Part shown: piece after piece, positions 35,631-40,784 of the stretch | Layout of the letters: the number at the start of each line of letters is the position of its first letter | How positions within the stretch are numbered: position 1 is the first letter of the stretch | The notes under the pieces: generated by a model | Database searches by the model: none | Told to the model about the DNA's origin: nothing | What the model saw: the letters and a program-made list of their open reading frames with translations, nothing else | Translations under genes and position numbers: made by a program | Origin: Opitutales bacterium | Lineage (GTDB): Bacteria; Verrucomicrobiota; Verrucomicrobiia; Opitutales; JAJFLR01 | Assembly: GCA_021772565.1 (NCBI GenBank) | Contig: JAJFLR010000082.1 | Coordinates: forward strand, 1-40,784 | Direction of reading: 5' to 3' | Length of the DNA: 40,784 nt

Positions 35631-36791
35631 ATGAATAACAAAAATAAATCTTTGCGTTCATTGCGGGCTTTGCGGTTAATTTTATTAATAGTATTAATTA
35701 ATTCTCAAACTGCTTTTTCACTAACGTCGATAAAGTTAGGAGAAAGTAGTGGATTGGCAGGTAATCAAGTAACTGTGCCGGTAACGATTAATCTTGGTGA
35801 AAGTGTAACTGCGCTACAATTAGATATTTTGCATAATCCAAATATCGCCAACGTCGGTTTTATTGAAACAGGAGATTTTTTCTCAAACCACAAAATGAGT
35901 TTTCAGGATGTTGACGTGGGGATGACGCGTGTGGTTTTTCATTCAGACAATAATCATTCAGTTAGTTCCGGCCATCTAATCAATATTCCGGTTACCTTCA
36001 ATCAAACAGTGGATGAGAATAATAGAAGTTTAAGTTTAGGGAATGTGATTTTTTCTGATCGGAATGGAAGTCAAAGATCAGTTTCACTGATTCCACACAC
36101 TAGAGTTACTGATCCTGATATGGATACGGCTTATATGTTAAATGATGCGATTCAAGTCACTGCAATAGCAATTGACACAGATAACGAAATTACACAGGTA
36201 GAGTTTTTTGCCAATGGCCAAAAGTATGATTTCACTTCAACATCTCCATATTCTACAACATTAACAGCTAATAGGTTGGGAGAGGTTCTGTTGACAACGA
36301 TTGCCACAGATACTGAAGGTAATCGTACAACTTCACAGCCAGTGGCAATAGGGGTGGGATTTCCTAGTAAGTATGCTTCGTGGAGAGAACGTATTTTTTC
36401 AACGGTTGATCGTGATATTGACTCATTATCCGGGTTATTTGCCGATTTTGACAAAGATGGATTATCAAACTTTTTGGAATATGCGCTAGGACTTGATCCT
36501 GCTTTATCTTCAATAAATCGATTGCCGATTCCAAAAATGGAAACAAGTATTAATGAAGACTATCTAACCCTGACATATCGCAGACCTAACCAGATAACTG
36601 ATGTTAATTACTTCATTGAAGTTTCCGATAATTTTATCGATTGGAAGTCTGGAGGGAGCAACACAGTTGAAATGAGTAATGATATGGTTGGTGTCTTTAA
36701 TGAGATAACTGTAAGAGACTCAATCCCACTCAAAGATAAAAACGCTCGCTATATGCGGTTGAAGGTTGAGAAAGTAGAATCAGTAGAATAA
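35631..36791 (+). CDS. Exported cohesin-like / Ig-like protein, paralogue-like of the 27.5-kb gene
   Basis: The 386-residue protein has a signal peptide, MNNKNKSLRSLRALRLILLI, cleaved near TAFS; its basic n-region is encoded by a dispersed repeat. A cohesin-like domain follows at about 32-140: GESSGLAGNQVTVPVTINLG, ALQLDILHNPNIANVGFIE, RVVFHSDNNHSVSSGHLINI. An Ig-like domain is next (AIQVTAIAIDTDNEITQVEFFA to ATDTEGNRT, about 170-250), then the calcium-loop motif DFDKDGLSNFLEYALGLDP and a C-terminal domain starting LPIPKM. Layout and motifs match the 27.5-28.6 kb protein. It could bind the dockerin of the giant protein encoded between them. Confidence 0.78.
   Translation: MNNKNKSLRSLRALRLILLIVLINSQTAFSLTSIKLGESSGLAGNQVTVPVTINLGESVTALQLDILHNPNIANVGFIETGDFFSNHKMSFQDVDVGMTRVVFHSDNNHSVSSGHLINIPVTFNQTVDENNRSLSLGNVIFSDRNGSQRSVSLIPHTRVTDPDMDTAYMLNDAIQVTAIAIDTDNEITQVEFFANGQKYDFTSTSPYSTTLTANRLGEVLLTTIATDTEGNRTTSQPVAIGVGFPSKYASWRERIFSTVDRDIDSLSGLFADFDKDGLSNFLEYALGLDPALSSINRLPIPKMETSINEDYLTLTYRRPNQITDVNYFIEVSDNFIDWKSGGSNTVEMSNDMVGVFNEITVRDSIPLKDKNARYMRLKVEKVESVE
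35646..35678 (+). repeat. CTTTGCGTTCATTGCG-type repeat encoding a signal-peptide n-region
   Basis: AAATCTTTGCGTTCATTGCG continues as GGCTTTGCGGTT and encodes KSLRSLRALRL. The first 35 bases of the gene match 38180-38214 at 32 positions, and that second copy is not part of a gene. Confidence 0.7.
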
Positions 36792-36860
36792 AATGACGAT
36801 GTTTTATTATCGGAATGTATAGTAGACAAATTACTGAAAATAATTATGCTTCTAAAATAG

Positions 36861-37343
36861 ATGAAACCAAGAGTCTATATTGAAACAACAATACCGAGTT
36901 TTTATTATGAAGTTCGACAAGAAGCTGATATGGTCGCAAGAAAAGAATGGACACGACAATGGTGGGATGAACACACTCAGCAATATCAATTATTTACCAG
37001 TATTCCAGTATTAGAAGAACTGTATAAGGGAGATCATCCCAAGAAGAACGAGACGATTGAATTACTCAACTCTCTTCCTCTTCTCCCGGTTGAAGATGAA
37101 ATAATTGATATTGTTAAAGAGTATATTGATCGATTTGTAATGCCTCAAAATCCTGTTGGTGATGCACTCCATTTGGCGCTTGCATCATATCACCATTGTC
37201 ACTTTATTCTTACTTGGAATTGCAGGCATCTCGCAAATGCAAATAAATTTGAGAGTATTCGACATTTGAACACAATGCTTGGCTTGTTTGTTCCGAGTAT
37301 TGTTACACCATTAGAGTTAATAAATATAAATGAGGAAGCATAA
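36861..37343 (+). CDS. PIN-domain toxin (VapC-like), intact
   Basis: The 160-residue protein starts RVYIETTIPSFYYEV; this family has Glu in place of the usual Asp after the first strand. The middle has TSIPVLEELYKGDHPKK, and later VGDALHLALASYHHCHFILTWNCRHLAN, with the conserved Asp and Asn of PIN nucleases. PIN toxins cleave RNA, often tRNA or rRNA. The stop overlaps the start of a 60-residue gene, which is toxin-first order and the reverse of classical vapBC. Confidence 0.8.
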   Translation: MKPRVYIETTIPSFYYEVRQEADMVARKEWTRQWWDEHTQQYQLFTSIPVLEELYKGDHPKKNETIELLNSLPLLPVEDEIIDIVKEYIDRFVMPQNPVGDALHLALASYHHCHFILTWNCRHLANANKFESIRHLNTMLGLFVPSIVTPLELININEEA

Positions 37344-37525
37344 TGAAAAGAGACATTGCAATTGAAGAAATAAGAGAAACCAGAAAAAAAATATCAAACG
37401 AATTTACTGATAACCCTAAAGCCTTAATTCGGCATTATCAGGATTTAGAGGAAAGTTATAAAGATAGAATGTATATTAAATCTGATAAAGCAAATTCTAT
37501 TAGAACGCCTAACTTGAATGATTAA
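37343..37525 (+). CDS. Small putative antitoxin paired with the PIN toxin
   Basis: The 60-residue protein, IAIEEIRETRKKISNEFTDN near its start, is helical and charged. Its start shares one base with the toxin stop (TAATG). It resembles the 68-residue partner of the second PIN gene (both have an IEEIRxxR start, then a short FN/FT-type turn and a helical segment). Its position and similarity support an antitoxin role; I see no DNA-binding motif. Confidence 0.6.
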   Translation: MKRDIAIEEIRETRKKISNEFTDNPKALIRHYQDLEESYKDRMYIKSDKANSIRTPNLND

Positions 37526-37553
37526 TAATGTATTTTAATTAGCTGAATTTTAC

Positions 37554-37622
37554 CCTTCGTGACCTTGGTGCTCTTCGTGGTATAAAAAAAATGAAGCACA
37601 GAGGACACGAAGAGCACGAAGG
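37554..37622. repeat. Imperfect inverted repeat CCTTCGTG...CACGAAGG
   Basis: CCTTCGTGACCTTGGTGCTC opens and AGAGCACGAAGG closes a 69-base imperfect palindrome with perfect 8-base ends and A-rich centre. Similar CTTCGTGGT/ACCACGAAG repeats occur in many environmental genomes. It lies between the two PIN gene pairs. Confidence 0.7.
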
Positions 37623-37668
37623 AATGTATTTAGAAATATCTTAAGGTTTGAACAGTGATTTAGCTTTA

Positions 37669-37944
37669 ATGAAAAAGAAAATCTACATTGAGACAAGTGT
37701 TGTCAGTTACTATGTGGCAAAGCTGTCAAAGAATATAGTAATTGCCGGCCACCAGGCTTCAACTGTTGGTATGTGGAAAATTCTTGGGTCATACGATGTA
37801 TTTGTGTCTGATATTGTTACATGGAATTTTAAACATATTAACAATCCCTTTACCAAATTGATGATTCGACAAATTGTGAAAAATAGTGGATATTATTGTC
37901 CTGAGATTTGTTCACCGGATGAACTTTTAGGAGATGATGTATGA
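37669..37944 (+). pseudogene. PIN-domain toxin with an in-frame internal deletion
   Basis: From ATG 37669 the frame encodes 91 residues, against about 155-160 for the family. The N-terminal part, KKIYIETSVVSYYVAKLSKN to SYDVFVSDIV, is typical. It is followed at once by TWNFKHINNPFTKLMIRQ, the C-terminal part. The segment that should lie between, with the middle Glu and the DALH(I/L)A Asp, is absent. No stop or frameshift is present, so the deletion is clean. Without the central acidic residues it should lack nuclease activity. A TTG seven codons earlier is an alternative start. Confidence 0.75.
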
Positions 37945-38147
37945 AAGATCCAATTATAGAAGAGATACGAAAAATTCGCAATGAACATGCAAAGCGGTTT
38001 AATTACAACCTCAATGCCATCTGTGAGGACTTTATTTCGCATCAGGAACAATACGGTGATAGACTGGTTAGACTGAGTCCCAGGAGGATTAATAAATCAG
38101 ATTATAAAACAAAACACAGCTCAAAACAGACTGAACCTAAAAATTGA
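37941..38147 (+). CDS. Small putative antitoxin of the truncated PIN toxin
   Basis: The 68-residue protein, IIEEIRKIRNEHAKRFNYNL near its start, then ICEDFISHQEQYGDRLVRL, belongs to small proteins commonly encoded right after PIN toxins of this type. It overlaps the toxin end by 4 bases (ATGA). The C-terminal tail is basic and disordered. It remains intact although its toxin is deleted. Confidence 0.65.
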   Translation: MKDPIIEEIRKIRNEHAKRFNYNLNAICEDFISHQEQYGDRLVRLSPRRINKSDYKTKHSSKQTEPKN

Positions 38148-38179
38148 ACGGTAGATACCGAAAATTCTTAATGAGTTAA

Positions 38180-38214
38180 ATGAATAATAAATATAAATCT
38201 TTGCGTGCATTGCG
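38180..38214 (+). repeat. Second copy of the CTTTGCGT(T/G)CATTGCG repeat
   Basis: Matches 35631-35665 at 32 of 35 bases, including an ATGAATAA start, but the frame closes after about a dozen codons. It is not part of a gene. Confidence 0.65.
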
Positions 38215-38364
38215 ATCTTGTTATGTTTGATGTCACTTCGTTCGGTACTCGTTCCACTCGTTGAGGTGTCGGAATATGTTCCTCGGTAGCGGTTAATATC
38301 ACGGTTTTCTCAATGGCAACTTGCAAGCTCGAGGCAGGGTCAAATTTTTAGTTATTCAACCTTA

Positions 38365-38934
38365 CTATTCCAGGCATTTTACACGGAGTAATTCTAGATG
38401 GTTCATAATATTCGAATCATTTTTAACCTCACTTAGAGGTTGCAGGTGAGTGGTGATGTATTCCCAGTCCAACGTTACAGGTGTTTGCTTTTGTAGTATT
38501 GTCTCAATATCAAGCCAATCACGTGATCTATTGGCAAACGCTTTATAAATAATCAAATCCTCGGCGGTGCATATTTTGAAATCAAAATTCTTGCCAAAAT
38601 TAACAACTATTGCTCGGTCTATTACAAGTTCTTCAAATGGCAATGCTGCGAGTGCTACATCAATGCCGAAATTATTACTTGTTTTCAATAGCAAAACTCG
38701 GTTATCCAATGCAAACTCTGCGGGATTTTCAATTCTGGAACGATACTGTTTGAGAAGTGTGTCTATATATATTTTTTCATTTCCATAACCCGTTAGTAGT
38801 GAAATATCAACATCACGAGTCAGTCTTGGTTCGCCCAATTTTAGTACGGCCAAACCACCAATGAAGCAAAAATTCCATCCATTGTTATTACAGAATAACT
38901 GTAAATCTTTTGCATCCGTAAATAATGAATTCAC
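38365..38934 (-). CDS. AbiEii/AbiGii-type nucleotidyltransferase toxin
   Basis: The 189-residue protein has the polymerase-beta-like signature FIGGLAVLKLGEPRLTRDVD, with G26-G27 and the metal-binding D41 and D43. ICTAEDLIIYKAFANRSRDWLD is the helical segment typical of AbiEii-like proteins. Members modify nucleotides or tRNA and act as toxins in toxin-antitoxin or phage-exclusion systems. It is smaller than classical AbiEii. Its start overlaps the upstream small gene by 4 bases. Confidence 0.8.
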   Translation of the reverse strand: MNSLFTDAKDLQLFCNNNGWNFCFIGGLAVLKLGEPRLTRDVDISLLTGYGNEKIYIDTLLKQYRSRIENPAEFALDNRVLLLKTSNNFGIDVALAALPFEELVIDRAIVVNFGKNFDFKICTAEDLIIYKAFANRSRDWLDIETILQKQTPVTLDWEYITTHLQPLSEVKNDSNIMNHLELLRVKCLE

Positions 38935-39179
38935 TTACCGGATTTTCCTACAGCTAGCATTTTAAAATAACGCTGTTGTTCGATGAGCCCTGACCATGGT
39001 ATGGGAGGGTTTTCATGGACGGATTGTTCCAATACATCATTAAATGCTTCAACTAGGTTTTCAGTTGAACCCTCTCTCATTTCCTTTATTCGTAATTGCT
39101 CAAGTACTGGAGTTGCACGCTTCCAAGCTTCTGCCCATTCCTTGACTGATAGTTCTTTTGATTCTTCAGTTGTACGCAT
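38931..39179 (-). CDS. Small partner (putative antitoxin) of the AbiEii-type protein
   Basis: Starting at Met 39179 the product has 82 residues (a TTG at 39224 would add 15). It contains LSVKEWAEAWKRATPVLEQL and later WSGLIEQQRYF, a pattern I associate with small genes placed just before AbiEii-like nucleotidyltransferases. The 4-base overlap indicates coupled translation. It lacks the wHTH domain of classical AbiEi, so it would be a different kind of antitoxin; this is inference from position. Confidence 0.6.
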   Translation of the reverse strand: MRTTEESKELSVKEWAEAWKRATPVLEQLRIKEMREGSTENLVEAFNDVLEQSVHENPPIPWSGLIEQQRYFKMLAVGKSGK

Positions 39180-39258
39180 TAGAACATTAGCATTGTAAGT
39201 TGATGTTTGAAAGTCAAGAAACAAGTAGATTATAAAATGAATTCTAACTTCTATTAAC

Positions 39259-40233
39259 TTGAATCCGCTTACACAAAATAAAGATCAATCCATCGGTATT
39301 TTTACTGAAACAATTCTGCTTCAAAAAATAAAGAATTGGCTGGGGGCATCAGTGCCAGATTCTCCGTTTGGTATGGGAGATGATTGTGCTGTTATTCCAA
39401 ATGATTTTAAAACAAATTTAATAACTGTAGACGCTTTATACTATAAAACACATTTTGACGATTCAGTGCCGCCAGAGAAAGTCGGGACTAAGTTTTTAAA
39501 TCGAAATATTAGCGATATCGCTTCAATGGGGGGACAGCCGAAATTAGCTGTTATTGGTTTAACACTCCCTTCTTCTGTTTCAATTGATTGGCTGAATAAA
39601 TTTTGCCTTGGTCTATCTGAAACAGCTAATGAATATGAGACTCTAATTGTTGGCGGAGATTTATCTGAAAGTGACACTACGCTGGGTGGTCATCTAACGT
39701 TACTAGGTTACTCAGGAAATCCAGTAACGCGTACAAGGTCAGTCGAAGGTGATTTGATATTTGTTACTGGAGAATTGGGTGGAAGTATATTGGGTAAACA
39801 TTATAATTTCAGACCTCGAGTTGCAGAAGGAAGATGGTTGTCCAATCATTCAGCTGTACATTCGATGATCGATTTATCAGATGGCATGATGAAAGACTTA
39901 CTCGAATTAATTCCAGAAGATTGTTGTGCAGAATTAAATCTAAAAAATTTACCGATAAGTGATGCGGCAATTAAACTTTCTAATAAAACAAAATTATCGA
40001 GTGAATATCATGCGGTCTCTGACGGCGAAGATTATGAATTACTTTTCACAGTTGATAATGAGATAAATAAAAAAGAGTTTTTTGAAAAGTGGCAGTCAAT
40101 TTTCAAAACTCGGCTAACGTATTTGGGGATATTGAAAAGCGCCGATAAGAAATTTGAAAATAAAATAATCGATTTTGAAACAGGAAATCCAATACAATGG
40201 GAAAAAGGCTATGAGCATTTTGGAAAAACTTAA
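39259..40233 (+). CDS. thiL: Thiamine-monophosphate kinase
   Basis: The 324-residue enzyme starts at TTG 39259; the only nearby ATG (39237) is out of frame. Motifs are FGMGDDCAVI near the N terminus, then FLNRNISDIASMGGQPK, GGDLSESDTTLGGHLTLLG, MIDLSDGMMKDL and VSDGEDYELLFT, all typical of ThiL. It phosphorylates thiamine monophosphate to the active cofactor thiamine diphosphate. It diverges from the AbiEii pair and overlaps tsaE by 23 bases. Confidence 0.93.
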   Translation: MNPLTQNKDQSIGIFTETILLQKIKNWLGASVPDSPFGMGDDCAVIPNDFKTNLITVDALYYKTHFDDSVPPEKVGTKFLNRNISDIASMGGQPKLAVIGLTLPSSVSIDWLNKFCLGLSETANEYETLIVGGDLSESDTTLGGHLTLLGYSGNPVTRTRSVEGDLIFVTGELGGSILGKHYNFRPRVAEGRWLSNHSAVHSMIDLSDGMMKDLLELIPEDCCAELNLKNLPISDAAIKLSNKTKLSSEYHAVSDGEDYELLFTVDNEINKKEFFEKWQSIFKTRLTYLGILKSADKKFENKIIDFETGNPIQWEKGYEHFGKT

Positions 40234-40642
40234 AATTGGCGTAGTAACTAAAAGTCCTGAAGAAACAGAAAAACTAGCGATTGAGTTATCTAAAGAAATT
40301 CCTGTTGATAGTATTATCACATTGTCAGGTGAACTTGGAGTAGGGAAGACAGTATTTGTTAAAGGTTTAGCAAAAGCTTGGGGAATTGAGGAAACTGTAA
40401 CGAGTCCGACATTTAATATTTTTACAGTTTATAATGGAGTTAGAAACTTAGTGCATTTTGACGCCTACCGATTGACTGATCCATCTCAGATAGAAACATT
40501 GATGATAGAGGATTTTTTAGAATCACCCTATTGCCTGGCAGTTGAATGGCCGGAGAAAACAGGAAGCTGGTTACCTGATGATTGTATAAAACTAAATTTT
40601 TCTATAATAGGAGAGGGGAAGCATCATTTCATTTTAGAGTAA
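40211..40642 (+). CDS. tsaE: tRNA threonylcarbamoyladenosine biosynthesis ATPase TsaE
   Basis: Starting at ATG 40211 the product has 143 residues, the usual size. It has Walker A GELGVGKT (40-47), then VTSPTFNIFTVYNG, HFDAYRL and CLAVEWPEKTG, all TsaE hallmarks. It works with TsaB, TsaC and TsaD to make t6A at position 37 of ANN-reading tRNAs. An earlier in-frame start (40175) lies well inside thiL and is less likely. The overlap with thiL is a common pairing. Confidence 0.95.
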   Translation: MSILEKLKIGVVTKSPEETEKLAIELSKEIPVDSIITLSGELGVGKTVFVKGLAKAWGIEETVTSPTFNIFTVYNGVRNLVHFDAYRLTDPSQIETLMIEDFLESPYCLAVEWPEKTGSWLPDDCIKLNFSIIGEGKHHFILE

Positions 40643-40693
40643 ACTAGTGGTGTCCACCAAACAGTCTATAACTTATAATATTTTTGTATTTAT

Positions 40694-40784
40694 TGTAGGG
40701 CCTCCGCGACTCGACTGAGCTCGCCGTAGTCTTGTCGGAGTGCCTTTAATTGCTGAGTCTACGGACAAGGCATCGAACAAGTTC
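40694..40784 (+). repeat. Dispersed TGTAGGGCCTCCGCG element, cut by the window end
   Basis: TGTAGGGCCTCCGCGACTCG continues with the same GACTGAGCTCGCCGT block as 25034, and reaches ACAAGGCATCGAACAAG as at 25137-25153. The internal second head found at 25 kb is missing, so this copy is shorter or represents the unit form. The far end is outside the window. Confidence 0.75.

Noticed and set aside
36861-39179. A prophage or integrative element around the toxin genes
   Set aside because: No integrase, phage structural gene, tRNA attachment site or flanking direct repeat is visible.

Overview
The window looks like a chromosomal segment of an AT-rich Gram-negative bacterium, most probably of the Verrucomicrobiota/PVC group. 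Three kinds of evidence point there: PEP-CTERM sorting tails; large secreted proteins built from dockerin, cohesin-like, Ig-like and Asp-rich calcium-loop modules; and a TonB/ExbB/ExbD/TtpC/DUF3450 cluster next to housekeeping genes. The assignment rests on gene content only. Many starts have an AT-rich leader and no clear Shine-Dalgarno sequence, so several start choices rest on overlaps, signal peptides and domain fit.

Layout. 1-2.9 kb: repeats, then a minus-strand protein with a DUF4157 domain and two HExxH motifs, resembling effectors of extracellular contractile injection systems. 3.0-6.6 kb: a PEP-CTERM protein and a fused membrane transporter-like/spermidine-synthase-like protein, both minus strand, sharing a 16-bp upstream motif. 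6.9-8.5 kb: an exported TPR protein. 8.7-14.0 kb: a six-gene TonB energy-transduction operon (DUF3450, TtpC-like, ExbB, ExbD, TonB, TPR). 14.1-24.9 kb: mostly core genes: ftsH and tilS (minus), tyrA, a phd antitoxin with a broken vapC, pyrD (minus), an acidic protein ending in an AT-hook, a Wza-type export lipoprotein, and an overlapping pyrR-pyrB-pyrC operon. 25.0-26.8 kb: an inverted-ended repeat element, a CPBP/CAAX-type membrane protease, and a gene-free repeat stretch.

26.8-36.8 kb is the most unusual part: five exported proteins in a row on the plus strand. They are a PEP-CTERM protein, a cohesin-like/Ig-like protein, a 1739-residue dockerin-containing protein, a glycine-rich protein, and a second cohesin-like/Ig-like protein. 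A dockerin protein flanked by two cohesin-like proteins suggests a secreted complex assembled by cohesin-dockerin contacts. In three of the five genes a dispersed repeat, from three different families, forms part of the 5' coding sequence at or just before the signal peptide.

36.8-39.2 kb is a toxin-antitoxin patch: an intact PIN toxin with a small partner, an internally deleted PIN toxin with a related small partner, and an AbiEii-type nucleotidyltransferase with a small partner on the other strand. 39.2-40.6 kb returns to core genes (thiL overlapping tsaE), and the window ends inside another copy of the 25-kb repeat element.
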